The position numbers were made by a program, and so were the translations under genes. A model generated the notes under the pieces. It saw only the letters and a list, made by a program, of their open reading frames with translations, had not been told where the DNA came from and did not search any database. From Sagittula salina (lineage in GTDB: Bacteria; Pseudomonadota; Alphaproteobacteria; Rhodobacterales; Rhodobacteraceae), in assembly GCF_017813235.1 (NCBI RefSeq), contig NZ_JAGISH010000007.1, forward strand, positions 124,001-188,000: a stretch of 64,000 bases of DNA, read 5' to 3'. This document shows, in pieces, positions 33,831-43,717 of the stretch (position 1 is its first letter; every line of letters starts with the position of its first letter).

Positions 33831-36002
33831 TCAGAGCGCCTTCAGTTCCAGACGGCGGGCGTGCAGGACCGGTTCGGTATAACCGGAGGGCTGGCGTGCG
33901 CCTTCGAAGACCAGATCGCAGGCCGCCTTGTAGGCAATGCCGTCAAAGTCGGGTGCCATGGGACGATAGGCCGGATCGGCCTTGTTCTGGCGGTCGACCA
34001 CCTCGGCCATGCCTTGCATGATCTCCGACACTTCCTGCCGCGAAATCACACCGTGGTGCAGCCAGTTGGCAATATGCTGCGCGCTGATCCGGCAGGTGGC
34101 GCGGTCCTCCATCAGGCCGATGTCATTGATGTCGGGCACCTTCGAACAGCCCACGCCCTGATCGATCCAGCGCACCACATAGCCAAGGATGCCCTGCGCG
34201 TTGTTCTCTACCTCGCGGCGGATCTGTGCCTTCGTCCACTTGCGGTAGGCGGCGAGCGGGATGTCCAGCAGCGCATCCACGTAGGCGCGGCGGCCACCCT
34301 TGGCGAGCTTTGCCTGCACCGCCAGAACATCGACGCGGTGGTAATGCGTGGCGTGCAGCGTCGCTGCCGTGGGGGAGGGCACCCATGCGCAGGTCGCGCC
34401 CGCGCGGGGATGTTCGATCTTCTGCTCCAGCATGGCGGCCATGGAATCGGGCTGCGCCCACATGCCCTTGCCGATCTGCGCGCGCCCCGACAGGCCGCAT
34501 TCCAGACCGATATCCACGTTCTGGTTCTCGTAGGCGGTGATCCACGACTTGCGCTTGATGAAGTCCTTGCGGGAGAACGGTCCCGCCTCCATCGAGGTGT
34601 GGATTTCGTCGCCCGTGCGATCGAGGAAACCGGTGTTGATGAAGCACACCCGGTGCTTCGCCGCGCGGATGCATTCCTTCAGGTTCACGGAGGTCCGGCG
34701 CTCCTCATCCATGATGCCGAGCTTCACCGTATACTGCGGCAGGCCGAGAACCTGTTCGACGTGGCTGAAGATCGCGTCGGAGAAGGCAACCTCTTCGGGG
34801 CCGTGCATCTTCGGTTTGACGACATAAACGGACCCCTTGACGGAGTTCCGCAGGCCTTCGGTCTTCTTCAGGTCGTGCAGCGCGATGAGCGCGGTGAACA
34901 TCGCGTCCATCAGCCCCTCGAAGACCTCGTTTCCGTCGCGGTCGAGGATCGCGGGGTTGGTCATCAGATGGCCGACATTGCGCACCAGAAGCAGCGCGCG
35001 TCCCTTCAGTGACAGGCGCGCGCCGCCCGGTCCGGCGTAGTCGCGGTCGGGGTTCAGGCGGCGGGTCATCCGGCGGCCACCCTTGTCGAAGGTCTCTGAC
35101 AGGTCGCCCTTCATCAGGCCCAGCCAGTTCCGGTAGGCCTGCACCTTGTCTTCGGCGTCCACGCAGGCGACCGAATCCTCGCAGTCGATGATGGCGGAGA
35201 CGGCGGATTCCAGCATCACGTCGGCCAGCCCGGAGGCAGAAACGCGCCCGATCGGGTGGTTGCCGTCGAAAACCAGTTCCACGTGCAGCCCGTTGTTGCG
35301 CAAGAGGATCGCGTCAGGCACGTCCGCCCGCCCGCGGTAGCCGACAAAGGCTCCCGGATTGCGCAGCCCGGCCCCGTCCACCTCAAGCTTGCCGTCCGTC
35401 ACGCGGTAGCGCCGTGCTGTGGCATGGCTGGAGGCTTCCAGCGGAAACACCGTATCGAGGAAGACCGCCACCCGCGACACCACCCGCGCCGCCCGGCCAT
35501 CGTCAAAACCGCGCGTGGGCTGCGGCCCCATGGCGTCGGTGCCGTAAAGCGCGTCGTAGAAGCTGCCCCAGCGGGCATTGGCCGCGTTCAGCGCAAAGCG
35601 CGCGTTTGTCACCGGCACCACCAGCTGCGGACCGGGGATGCTGGCGATCTCGGGATCGACATTGGCCGTCTCGATGGAGAAATCTTCGCCCTCGGGGACG
35701 ATGTAGCCGATCTCCTCGAGGAATGCCTTGTAGGCCTCGCGGTCGTGCGGCGCGTTGCGGTGGGTGCGGTGCCAGTCGTCGATGGTGGCCTGGAGCGCGT
35801 CGCGGCGTTCCAGCAGGGCGCGGTTCTTCGGTCCGAAGTCATGCACCAGCGTCGAAAGTCCGGACCAGAGCGCATCCGCCGAAACGCCTGTGCCCGGCAG
35901 CACCTCCGTTTCGATGAACGTGGCAAGGCCCGCGCTGACCTGCATATCGGCGCGCGTGGTGCGGGTGTTGTCAAAGGGTGTAGCGGGGGTGGTATCGGGC
36001 AC
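33831..36002 (-). CDS. glcB: Malate synthase G
   Basis: Condenses glyoxylate with acetyl-CoA to malate. 723 residues, the same length as E. coli GlcB. Recognisable blocks are [31 protein letters not shown] (with the catalytic Arg region), [21 protein letters not shown] and GMWAQPDSM. The GTG start at 36002 has GGAG eight bases upstream. It stands alone with no aceA nearby; the glyoxylate may come from glycolate, ureide or purine breakdown. Confidence 0.96.
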   Translation of the reverse strand: MPDTTPATPFDNTRTTRADMQVSAGLATFIETEVLPGTGVSADALWSGLSTLVHDFGPKNRALLERRDALQATIDDWHRTHRNAPHDREAYKAFLEEIGYIVPEGEDFSIETANVDPEIASIPGPQLVVPVTNARFALNAANARWGSFYDALYGTDAMGPQPTRGFDDGRAARVVSRVAVFLDTVFPLEASSHATARRYRVTDGKLEVDGAGLRNPGAFVGYRGRADVPDAILLRNNGLHVELVFDGNHPIGRVSASGLADVMLESAVSAIIDCEDSVACVDAEDKVQAYRNWLGLMKGDLSETFDKGGRRMTRRLNPDRDYAGPGGARLSLKGRALLLVRNVGHLMTNPAILDRDGNEVFEGLMDAMFTALIALHDLKKTEGLRNSVKGSVYVVKPKMHGPEEVAFSDAIFSHVEQVLGLPQYTVKLGIMDEERRTSVNLKECIRAAKHRVCFINTGFLDRTGDEIHTSMEAGPFSRKDFIKRKSWITAYENQNVDIGLECGLSGRAQIGKGMWAQPDSMAAMLEQKIEHPRAGATCAWVPSPTAATLHATHYHRVDVLAVQAKLAKGGRRAYVDALLDIPLAAYRKWTKAQIRREVENNAQGILGYVVRWIDQGVGCSKVPDINDIGLMEDRATCRISAQHIANWLHHGVISRQEVSEIMQGMAEVVDRQNKADPAYRPMAPDFDGIAYKAACDLVFEGARQPSGYTEPVLHARRLELKAL

Positions 36003-36307
36003 GTTTCAATCTCCGGCGTTTCGCAACGACAAGCGCGCCGGTCGACCGACCACCCGTCGCGGGCTGGTCGTGTCTGGCGTTCAGACAGCGATCCCTGTTG
36101 CAGGCTCCCCGGCGCTCCTCCGGCTGCGTGTTTAGGGCAAGCCGCGACCGAATGCCACGGGCTTTTGTCGGCTACGGCGCTTTGCACGGATTGCGGGAAG
36201 AATCGGGACGGTGGCGGTCACCAGTGATGCCGGGCCTTGCCCGCGCGCGGCGGCTGGCGCAGGATCGCGCGGCTGCCATTGGCGGCGTTCCCGAACAGGA
36301 GTAACCC
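36003..36307. other. Intergenic region between glcB and the hydratase-like gene
   Basis: 305 bases between divergent genes. It must hold the promoters for both. I see no recognisable gene, RNA or clear operator; GC-rich throughout. Short open frames here show no family features. Confidence 0.6.
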
Positions 36308-37060
36308 GTGACACTGACCGACCGTTTCGCGGAGGCGCTGATCCGCGCTCATGACGCCGCGAAAGACGATCCCTCGAAAGACTTTCCGCACTCCTCCTAC
36401 TCTGCGCCGCAGGGCGTGCCGACCTACGCCGAGGCGCTGGAGATCCAGACCCGCGTGATGGCGCATCTTGGTTCGGTCGGAGGATTCAAGGTCGGGCCGC
36501 TTTTCCCCGGTGAACCGGTTATCGCGCCTATTCCGCTGCGGCAGGTGTTTGTCTCCGGTGCCGAGGTTCCCGCCCGCGACCCGCTTGGGATCGAGTTGGA
36601 GATGGGGTTCGAACTGATGCGCCCGCCCGCGCCCGAGATGCGCTCTGCGCCACAGGACTTCTTTCGCCCCCGGATCGTGCTGGAACTGGTGGACCGGCGG
36701 CTGCCGGGCGATGGACACGATCCTCTGGTGAAGCTGGCCGACATGCAGTTGAACGCGGGCCTCGTACTGGGCGCGGCGCTGGACGGCTGGGACGGGCGCG
36801 ATTTCACCACCTTCGATGCCAGCCTGCGCTGCGGCGACACGCAGGTGATCGATGGCTCGGTGTCGGTGCCGGGTGGGTCCGCGCTGGAAAACCTGCGGTT
36901 GTTTCTCGACCATGTGGGCGATCACTGCGGCGGACTGCGCAAAGGGCAGGTTGTCATCACCGGCTCGGTCTCCGGCTGCGAATGGTTCCCGCCGGGGACG
37001 GACGTGGTCGGGCTGATCGAGGGCTTTGACCCCATCGCCTGCCGGATCACGCGCGCCTGA
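36308..37060 (+). CDS. 2-keto-4-pentenoate hydratase/fumarylacetoacetase-fold enzyme
   Basis: 250 residues, GTG start with AGGAGTAACCC upstream. Family features are the metal-binding ELEMGFEL (Glu-x-Glu), the core KVGPLFPGEP, KLADMQLNAGLVLG and ITGSVSGCEWFPPGTDV. Members add water to, or decarboxylate, 2-oxo-enoic acids in meta-cleavage pathways. No ring-cleavage enzymes are beside it, so the substrate is unknown. It is followed after 176 bases by the carbamoylase on the same strand. Confidence 0.82.
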   Translation: MTLTDRFAEALIRAHDAAKDDPSKDFPHSSYSAPQGVPTYAEALEIQTRVMAHLGSVGGFKVGPLFPGEPVIAPIPLRQVFVSGAEVPARDPLGIELEMGFELMRPPAPEMRSAPQDFFRPRIVLELVDRRLPGDGHDPLVKLADMQLNAGLVLGAALDGWDGRDFTTFDASLRCGDTQVIDGSVSVPGGSALENLRLFLDHVGDHCGGLRKGQVVITGSVSGCEWFPPGTDVVGLIEGFDPIACRITRA

Positions 37061-37236
37061 CGCAGCCGCCATCTGGCGGACAGGGGCATCGCCGGACCGT
37101 AACAGCGCCCGGGATGCCCGCCAAAGCGGCGGCGATCGAGAATTCTGCCCCCCGGCGGCCCGAGATCGCGCGTTTGCCCCTGTCAACGCCGGTCGTCCGT
37201 GCTGATCTGCGGGCAAACCCTTGTGACAGGCCCAAC

Positions 37237-38154
37237 ATGACTGTGACCACTGACCGCTGTTTTCCCGCCGCCTGCGCCCAGTTGGGCCCCATTGCCCGCG
37301 ACGAGCCGCGGTCCAGCGCCGTGGCGCGGCTCTGCGCGATGATGCAGGAGGCATACGAGCGTGGCGCACGGGTGGTGGTCTTTCCGGAACTGGCGCTGAC
37401 CAGCTTCTTTCCGCGCTGGCCGCTGGAGGGCGCGGCACTCGAACGCTGGTTCGAAACCACCATGCCGAACCGGGAGGTGCAGCCGCTTTTTGACCTGTCA
37501 CGGCGGTTGGAGATGGGGTTCCACCTGGGCTACGCGGAGAAGACGCCGGAGGGGCGTCATTTCAACACCGCGATCTACGTGGAGCGCGGCCTGATCCTGG
37601 CAAAGTACCGCAAGATCCACCTTCCCGGCCACCGCGAACGAGAGGACTGGCGCCCATTCCAGCATCTTGAAAAGCGCTATTTCGAGAAGGGCGATCTGGG
37701 GTTCCCGGTCTTCGCCGGCGCGGGCGGAAGGCTGGGAATGTGCATCTGCAACGACCGCCGATGGCCGGAGACATGGCGGCTGCTGGGTCTCGGCGGTGCG
37801 GAGATGGTCATGCTGGGCTACAACACGCCGCAGCATTACCCGCCCGCGCCGGAGCACGATCATCTGCAGCATTTCCACAACGAACTGTCGTTGATGGCGG
37901 GGGCCTATCAGAACGGGCTTTGGGTTGTGGCGGCGGCCAAGGCGGGACACGAGGAAGGTTGCGACCTGATCGGTGGCAGCTGCATCGTGGCCCCCACCGG
38001 GGAGGTCGTGGCGCGCACGTCCACGGTGACGGACGAGGTCATCACCTCATGCGTCGACCTTGACCGGTGCGCGGAGATCCGGGCGAACATCTTCGACTTT
38101 GCCGCGCATCGGGAGCCGGAGGACTATGGCCCGATTTGTGCCCCGAAGGGCTAG
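37237..38154 (+). CDS. N-carbamoyl-D-amino-acid hydrolase (nitrilase superfamily)
   Basis: 305 residues, the length of known D-carbamoylases. Hydrolyses N-carbamoyl-D-amino acids to the D-amino acid, CO2 and ammonia. The nitrilase triad is visible: Glu51 (FPELAL), Lys126 (YRKIHLPG) and Cys171 (CICNDRRWPE), and the last motif is almost diagnostic. ATG 37237 begins TVTTDRCFPAACAQ; the upstream 41 codons of open frame have no family match. Beside an amidase, RidA and a hydantoin-racemase-like gene it suggests hydantoin or ureide use, though no hydantoinase is in the window. Confidence 0.9.
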   Translation: MTVTTDRCFPAACAQLGPIARDEPRSSAVARLCAMMQEAYERGARVVVFPELALTSFFPRWPLEGAALERWFETTMPNREVQPLFDLSRRLEMGFHLGYAEKTPEGRHFNTAIYVERGLILAKYRKIHLPGHREREDWRPFQHLEKRYFEKGDLGFPVFAGAGGRLGMCICNDRRWPETWRLLGLGGAEMVMLGYNTPQHYPPAPEHDHLQHFHNELSLMAGAYQNGLWVVAAAKAGHEEGCDLIGGSCIVAPTGEVVARTSTVTDEVITSCVDLDRCAEIRANIFDFAAHREPEDYGPICAPKG

Positions 38155-38615
38155 CGGAGTTCCATCACGGCATCGACCTCCACCAACGCGTTGGCAGGCA
38201 AGGAGGCGACATTGACGGCCGTGCGGGCGTGGCGGCCACGTTCGCCATAGAGGTCGATGAACAGCTGCGAGGCACCGTTGACGATCAGCGGACCGTCGCC
38301 ATAGCCCGGCGGGGCGGCGACGAAACCGCCCAGGCGGATCACCTCGGCCACGCAGTCCAGCGATCCGGTCAGCTGTCGGATGCAGAACAGCAGGTTCAGC
38401 GCGCAGAGACGGGCGGCGGCCTGTCCTTCTTTCGGGTCGAAGCCTTCGCTGACCGGGCCGACGTGCCGCGGCACGCCGTCCCATTCACAGATCTGGCCCG
38501 ACAGGAACAGCAGCTTGCCGCTGATCTTGCCCGGCAGGAAAAGCGCACGGGAAGGCGCGGAGGGCGGCAGGCCCAGGCCCATGTCGCTCAGCCGCGTCTC
38601 GATCGGGCAGGTCAC
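38151..38615 (-). CDS. RidA/YjgF-family protein
   Basis: 154 residues from a GTG at 38615 that overlaps the amidase stop. Family marks include LFLSGQICEWDG, EGQAARLCALNLLF and LPANALVEVDAVMEL. RidA proteins hydrolyse reactive enamine/imine intermediates released in amino-acid catabolism; the catalytic Arg usual for true RidA is not evident at the expected place (LPANALVEVD rather than the common RxxVEI pattern), so it may be one of the other Rid subgroups. Translationally coupled to the amidase. Confidence 0.82.
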   Translation of the reverse strand: MTCPIETRLSDMGLGLPPSAPSRALFLPGKISGKLLFLSGQICEWDGVPRHVGPVSEGFDPKEGQAAARLCALNLLFCIRQLTGSLDCVAEVIRLGGFVAAPPGYGDGPLIVNGASQLFIDLYGERGRHARTAVNVASLPANALVEVDAVMELR

Positions 38616-39787
38616 GCGGGTACCGGCCTGTTCGCCAAGGCGATGGCGTGGCGGATCAGCCCCAGGTCGGAGCCGGGCGGACCGATGAGAGAAACGCCAC
38701 AGGGCGCCCCGTCGACAAACCCGGCGGGCAGCACCACCTGCGGCAGCCCTGCCAAACCCGCTACGCACAGCAACCGCATCGCGTCGTGTCGGTACGCGTC
38801 GAAGACCGCCACCGGCGCGTCCAGCCGGAAGGGCGGCGCGTGGGTGACAGGGGCGAGCAGCACGCCGTCCTCGCCCAGGAGCGATTCCATATGCGCGCGG
38901 AATGCCGCACGGGCCGTGCGGGCTGTGGCGATCTCGGGTTCGGTCAGGGCCTCCGCCGCCGCCGCGCGGCCGTCGATGCCGCGCACCAGCGGCATGCCCG
39001 AAGCGCGGATGAAGGGGACAACGTCGCGCCGTGCATCCGCGCCCATGGTGGTCAGGAAGGTCCGGTAGACCGCGTCCGCGCCGCCGGGGTACAGCCCCTC
39101 CAGCGGGGCCGCGTGGAGCGGGGCAAAGGTGCGCTCCAGAAGGGCACGCTGCTCGGCGCCTGGGATGCCCCACATCTCCAGAGGTTCCAGATAACGCGGC
39201 GTGGCCAATGGCAGGTCGTCGGTCAGCAGTACGGTCATGGCGCGCAGCAGGGTCGCGCCGTCGCGGGCAAAGATCCCGGCGGTGTCGTAGCTGCCCGCCA
39301 GCGGCTGCACGCCGCCGAGCGATATACGCCCATGCGTGGGCCTGATCCCCCAGACACCACAAAATCCGGCTGGTGCCCGCACGGACCCGCCCGTATCGGT
39401 GCCGAGGGCGATGTCGCAGAGGCCCCCTGCCACCGCCACCGCCGACCCTGAGGAGGAGCCGCCGGGAATGCGGTCGGGGGCGGCGGGGTTCACGGGCGTG
39501 CCGAAGTGCGCATTCATGCCGTACATGGACCACGCCAATTCATCCGTATGCGTCTTGCCGACAAAGCGCGCGCCCGCGTCCAGAAGCGCCTGCACGGCGG
39601 GGGCGTTCACGGTTTTTACGGCCGACATGGCCAGCGCGATGGGACAGCCCGATCCGGTGCGGTAGCCTGCGACGTCGTAGATGTCCTTTACACCCAGGGT
39701 CAGCCCCTCGAGTGGACCGGAGCCGTTCGCCACTGGAGAGGGCGGATAGGGCATGAAGCAGCGGTAGGGGTCTTCGGTCAAAAGCAT
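38612..39787 (-). CDS. Amidase-signature hydrolase
   Basis: 391 residues. The Ser-cisSer-Lys amidase family is clear: Lys34 in GVKDIYD, GGSSSGSA and the nucleophile Ser in DTGGSVRAPAGF. It splits a C-N amide bond; the substrate is unknown. Shorter than GatA (about 480), and closer to the small AtzE/indoleacetamide-type amidases. Located at the end of the first peptide-type ABC operon, followed by RidA, it may release ammonia from the imported compound. Confidence 0.9.
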   Translation of the reverse strand: MLLTEDPYRCFMPYPPSPVANGSGPLEGLTLGVKDIYDVAGYRTGSGCPIALAMSAVKTVNAPAVQALLDAGARFVGKTHTDELAWSMYGMNAHFGTPVNPAAPDRIPGGSSSGSAVAVAGGLCDIALGTDTGGSVRAPAGFCGVWGIRPTHGRISLGGVQPLAGSYDTAGIFARDGATLLRAMTVLLTDDLPLATPRYLEPLEMWGIPGAEQRALLERTFAPLHAAPLEGLYPGGADAVYRTFLTTMGADARRDVVPFIRASGMPLVRGIDGRAAAAEALTEPEIATARTARAAFRAHMESLLGEDGVLLAPVTHAPPFRLDAPVAVFDAYRHDAMRLLCVAGLAGLPQVVLPAGFVDGAPCGVSLIGPPGSDLGLIRHAIALANRPVPA

Positions 39788-39794
39788 GTCGGTC

Positions 39795-40772
39795 TCATTC
39801 GGCGGCCATGGGGGCTTCGGCGCGCAGGCAGGCGACGCGCCGGCGCTCCGAGGGGCAGATCACGGGCGGCAGGTCCGCGCGGCAGGCCGCTACGGCGTAT
39901 GGGCATCGCGGGGCGAAGGAGCAGGCCTCGGGCCGCGTCTCCAGCGCGGGCGGCGCGCCGGGGATCGCGGTCAGGCGCTCGCCACGCGCGACGTCGTGCA
40001 GGTTGGCGGCCAGCAGTCCTTGGGTGTAGGGGTGGCGTCCGTCGCGGATGATTTCGCGCGTGGTGCCTTCTTCGACAATCTGGCCCGCGTACATCACCGC
40101 GACCCGTTCGGAGATCTCCACCGCCACGCCGATGTCGTGGGTGACAAAGATCACGCCCATGCCGAATTCCTTCTGCAATTCGCGCAGAAGCAGAAGGATC
40201 TGGACCTGCACCGTGGCATCGAGCGCGGTTGTCGGTTCATCCGCGAGCAGAAGCCGGGGCCGGCAAGCCAGCGCAAGCGCGATCATCACCCGTTGGCGCA
40301 TACCGCCTGACAGCTCGTGCGGGTAGTTGTGCAGACGCCGGTTGGCGGAGGGGATGCGCACCCGGTCCAGCATGTCGAGCGCGATCGACATGGCGTCGGC
40401 CTTTGACAGGCCCTTGTGGCGCATCACCGCCTCCGCGATCTGGTGGCCGACGGTGTAAACCGGATCGAGCGCCAGAGCCGGTTCCTGAAAGACCATCGAC
40501 ACCTCGCCGCCCCGATAGCGTTGCAGTGCCTTGCCCGACAGCGACAGGACGTCCGTCCCGTTGACGTGAACCGCCCCTTTGATCTCTGTGCGTTTCGGCG
40601 GCAGCAGACCTAGCAGCGCCTTCAGCGTCACCGACTTCCCGGAACCGCTTTCGCCCAGCAGCGCGAGCGTCTCTCCCTGCTTCATCGAGAGCGAGACATC
40701 GTTGATCGCGTGCACCGTACGCTTGCCCTTGAAGCGGATGCTCAGGTTCCGGATATCCAGAAGGTCGGTCAT
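39795..40772 (-). CDS. Peptide/opine ABC transporter ATPase (OppD/DppD-like)
   Basis: 325 residues. Walker A GESGSGKS, signature LSGGMRQRVMIALALA, Walker B LLADEPTTALD and the C-terminal Cys-containing oligopeptide-transporter ATPase extension (CSFAPRCPYAVAAC). That extension may hold an Fe-S cluster in relatives. It overlaps the preceding OppF-like gene by ATGA and lies 7 bases before the amidase. Confidence 0.93.
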   Translation of the reverse strand: MTDLLDIRNLSIRFKGKRTVHAINDVSLSMKQGETLALLGESGSGKSVTLKALLGLLPPKRTEIKGAVHVNGTDVLSLSGKALQRYRGGEVSMVFQEPALALDPVYTVGHQIAEAVMRHKGLSKADAMSIALDMLDRVRIPSANRRLHNYPHELSGGMRQRVMIALALACRPRLLLADEPTTALDATVQVQILLLLRELQKEFGMGVIFVTHDIGVAVEISERVAVMYAGQIVEEGTTREIIRDGRHPYTQGLLAANLHDVARGERLTAIPGAPPALETRPEACSFAPRCPYAVAACRADLPPVICPSERRRVACLRAEAPMAAE

Positions 40773-41815
40773 GCCGGCACCCCCTGACCCGCCTCGGGAT
40801 GGCCGGAGGTGGCGTCATGCAGGTGGCAGGCAACCCTGTGCGCGGCGTTCAGGGGCAGGCCCGCGAGCGTCGGAACGGTGGTCTTGCAGACCCCGGAGGC
40901 ATGGCGGCAGCGGGTATGGAAACGGCAGCCTGCGGGCGGGTTGATCGGATTTGGCGGGTCGCCCGCCAGCGGCGGTTCCTCCGTGCGGTTGTCGGGGTCC
41001 ATCGACGGCATCGCGGAGAACAGCGACCGCGTGTAAGGATGCGCCTGGCGTTCCCAGATGGCATCGACGGGGGCGACCTCCACCACCTCTCCGAGGTACA
41101 TCACGAGGATGCGGTCAGAAATATAGCGCACCACGTTCAAGTCGTGGGAGATGAAAATGTAGGTGAGGCCGAATTCCTCGCGCAGGTCGCTCAGCAGGTT
41201 CAGAACCTGTGCTTCCACGGATTTGTCCAGTGCCGACACGGCCTCGTCCAGCACCACGAGGCGCGGCGACATGGCCAGCGCGCGGGCGATGTTCACCCGC
41301 TGGCGCTGGCCTCCCGACAGTTCGTGCGGGTAGCGATGGGCAAAGCGGTCCGGGTCAAGGCCAACGCGGTCCATCATCGACCGGGCAAGGCTTTCGGGAT
41401 TGGGCAGTCCCTGTACCCGTGCACCGAAGGCCACGGAGTCGAGGATCGTCAGGCGCGGGTTCAGCGTGGCGTAGCTGTCCTGAAACACCATCTGGACACC
41501 GCGTCGCAGGTCCTTCAGCGGCAGTTCCCGGCCCAGAGCCTTGCCATCAAAGATGATCTCGCCCCGGTCCTTCTCTGTCAGGCCGATCAGCAGCTTTGCC
41601 GTGGTGGACTTGCCACAGCCGCTTTCCCCGACGATGCCGAGGGTCTCCCCCTTTTTTACCTCGAAGTTGACGCCATCGACGGCCTGCACCCGGCCCTGCG
41701 CCCGGCCGAGGATGCCGCCGCGCACGGGGAAGTATTTCTGCAGATCGCGCACGATCAGCAGCGGCTGGGCGGGGCCGCCGGTGTCGGGGGAGGGGGCATA
41801 ATCAATCGCGGACAT
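40769..41815 (-). CDS. Peptide/opine ABC transporter ATPase (OppF/DppF-like)
   Basis: 348 residues. Walker A GESGCGKSTT, signature LSGGQRQRVNIARAL, Walker B reading VVLDEAVSALDKSVEAQ (Ala where Pro is usual), and the C-terminal extension PPAGCRFHTRCRHASGVC. Second ATPase of the transporter. It begins 14 bases inside the preceding permease gene. Confidence 0.93.
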   Translation of the reverse strand: MSAIDYAPSPDTGGPAQPLLIVRDLQKYFPVRGGILGRAQGRVQAVDGVNFEVKKGETLGIVGESGCGKSTTAKLLIGLTEKDRGEIIFDGKALGRELPLKDLRRGVQMVFQDSYATLNPRLTILDSVAFGARVQGLPNPESLARSMMDRVGLDPDRFAHRYPHELSGGQRQRVNIARALAMSPRLVVLDEAVSALDKSVEAQVLNLLSDLREEFGLTYIFISHDLNVVRYISDRILVMYLGEVVEVAPVDAIWERQAHPYTRSLFSAMPSMDPDNRTEEPPLAGDPPNPINPPAGCRFHTRCRHASGVCKTTVPTLAGLPLNAAHRVACHLHDATSGHPEAGQGVPA

Positions 41816-42692
41816 TCATGGCACTCCTCAGGCCGTCGGACAGCAGGTTCAGGCACAGCGAGGTGACAAAGATCATCACGCCAGGCAGGGCTGACAGCCA
41901 CGGGTTGACGTAGATGGCGGAGCGCAGCGTGTTCAGCATCAGGCCCCATTCGGGTTCGGGCGGACGCACGCCGATACCGAGAAAGCTCAGACCGGCGGCG
42001 AGGATCATGCACACGCTCGTCAGAGATGTGGCATAGACGAAGATCGGAGAAAGCACGTTGCCGATGACGTGCACGCGGATCACGGTCCAGGCGCTTGCGC
42101 CAGTGGCGCGGGCGGCGTCGATGTAATCGAGCGCGCGCACCCCGGAGGTGACTGCCTCGGCCACGCGGGTGATCGGCGGGATGAAGACGATCGTGAGCGA
42201 TACGAGGCTGTTGACGATTCCCGCCCCCAGCGCGCCGGAAATGGCGATGGCCAGCAGCACCGACGGGAAGGCAAAGAATACGTCGACGGTCCGCATGATG
42301 ACGGTGTTGGTCAGGCCGCCGACGTAACCCGCGACGATGCCGAGAGCGGAGCCGAGGAAGAAGGCCGTGACCACCGGCATCAACCCGATGAAAAGCGTCA
42401 GCCTGCCGCCGTAGATCAACCGGGCCAGCATGTCGCGGCCCTGTTCATCGGTGCCGAGGGGGTGTCCCTCGGTGCCCAGGGGTTTCAGGCGGGCGATCAT
42501 CGACCCCTTGTAGGGATCGGCCAGCCCCAGCCACGGGGCAAAGATGGCGGCGAGTATGAGCGCGAGGATCATCCCGGCGCAGAGCATGGTCAGCGGGTCG
42601 CGCACCAGCCGGGCGGCGACGCCTGCCCAGTAGCCTTGCGGCTTTGCGGCGGGCACGGGCTCGGCGGACAGCGTATCGGGTGTGGTTTCCAT
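41802..42692 (-). CDS. Peptide/opine ABC transporter permease (DppC-like)
   Basis: About 296 residues with six helices. The N-terminal OppC motif precedes AGMILALILAAIFAPWL, then the EAA loop EAVTSGVRALDYIDAARATGASAWTVIRVHVIGN. ATG 42692 gives the usual N-terminus; a 19-codon longer frame overlaps the other permease. It works as a heterodimer with the DppB-like subunit encoded just upstream. Confidence 0.92.
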   Translation of the reverse strand: METTPDTLSAEPVPAAKPQGYWAGVAARLVRDPLTMLCAGMILALILAAIFAPWLGLADPYKGSMIARLKPLGTEGHPLGTDEQGRDMLARLIYGGRLTLFIGLMPVVTAFFLGSALGIVAGYVGGLTNTVIMRTVDVFFAFPSVLLAIAISGALGAGIVNSLVSLTIVFIPPITRVAEAVTSGVRALDYIDAARATGASAWTVIRVHVIGNVLSPIFVYATSLTSVCMILAAGLSFLGIGVRPPEPEWGLMLNTLRSAIYVNPWLSALPGVMIFVTSLCLNLLSDGLRSAMNVRD

Positions 42693-42705
42693 GAGGGCCA
42701 CGGGG

Positions 42706-43659
42706 TCAGGTCCTTTGAATGCGGGGGTCGATGGCGGCTTGCGCCACATCGACGATCAGGTTCATGGCGACGAAAAAGAGCGCCAGCACGAGGATGGTGC
42801 CTTGCAGCAGTGGCAGATCGCGCTGGAAGATCGCGTTCGACAGCAGGAAGCCGGAGCCAGGCCAGTTGAACACTGTCTCGATCAGGATCGACCCGCCCAG
42901 CAGGTAGCCCAGTTGCAGGCCCATGACACTCAGGGCGGTGGCGGCGGCGTTGCGGGCGACGTGGCGCAGCACGTCAGCGCGGCTCATGCCCTTGGCATAG
43001 AGCGCCTGAACGAAATCCTGCGTGAGGATGTCGCCCGCCAGCGCGCGGACCGTGCGGGCAACGATGCCGATGGGGACCACGGCAAGCGTGACTGCGGGCA
43101 GGATCAGGTGGCGCATGTGCAGCCAGTTCCACTGCCATTCGGACGATCCGCCGGGGCCTGCGCCCATGGAGGGCAGCCAGCCAAGGTTCACCGAGAAGAT
43201 GATGACCAGCACGATCCCCAGCCAGTAGTTCGGCACGGAGACTCCGGCGATGGAGACCGCCGTCACCGCTCGGTCGATCCAGATGTCGCGGAAATACCCC
43301 GCGAGAAAGCCGAGGAAGATGCCGATGGGAAAGGCGATGACAGCGGCGGATACCGCCAGCAGCAGCGAATTCTGCACAGCGCCAAAGACTTCGGCGGCGA
43401 CGGGGCGCCCGGTGGCGATGGATTTGCCCATGTCGCCCTGCACGAGGTTGCCGATCCAGATGGCGTATTGCACCGGCAGCGGTTTATCGAGGCCGTAGGC
43501 CGCGCGCATGGCGGACTGTTCCTCGGCGGTGGCGTCCACCGGCATGATGGCGGTCAGCGGATCGCCGGGCGCGATCTGCACCAGCAGGAAGCAGATCACC
43601 GACACCCCGAAGGCCACCGGCAGGACAAGGATAAGGCGACGAAGGAGGTAGGTCAGCAA
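42706..43659 (-). CDS. Peptide/opine ABC transporter permease (DppB-like)
   Basis: 317 residues. Start LTYLLRRLILVLPVAFGVSVICFLLVQIAPGDP is the DppB/OppB hallmark; six helices follow, with the EAA-type loop ALYAKGMSRADVLRHVARNA and the end DVAQAAIDPRIQR. It follows the binding-protein gene after a 58-base gap holding a strong hairpin. Confidence 0.94.
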   Translation of the reverse strand: MLTYLLRRLILVLPVAFGVSVICFLLVQIAPGDPLTAIMPVDATAEEQSAMRAAYGLDKPLPVQYAIWIGNLVQGDMGKSIATGRPVAAEVFGAVQNSLLLAVSAAVIAFPIGIFLGFLAGYFRDIWIDRAVTAVSIAGVSVPNYWLGIVLVIIFSVNLGWLPSMGAGPGGSSEWQWNWLHMRHLILPAVTLAVVPIGIVARTVRALAGDILTQDFVQALYAKGMSRADVLRHVARNAAATALSVMGLQLGYLLGGSILIETVFNWPGSGFLLSNAIFQRDLPLLQGTILVLALFFVAMNLIVDVAQAAIDPRIQRT

Positions 43660-43682
43660 GGGCTTGATCTTTCGAATGGAAA

Positions 43683-43711
43683 GGCCCCCGCCCGATGTCC
43701 GGGCGGGGGCC
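43683..43711 (-). terminator. Intercistronic hairpin after the first peptide-type binding protein gene
   Basis: A perfect 12-bp GC stem (43683-43694 with 43700-43711, GGCCCCCGCCCG) with a 5-base loop, followed on the minus strand by TTT only. It lies between the binding protein (upstream) and dppB-like gene, a place typical for partial termination or message stabilisation. Confidence 0.7.
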
Positions 43712-43717
43712 GGGACA

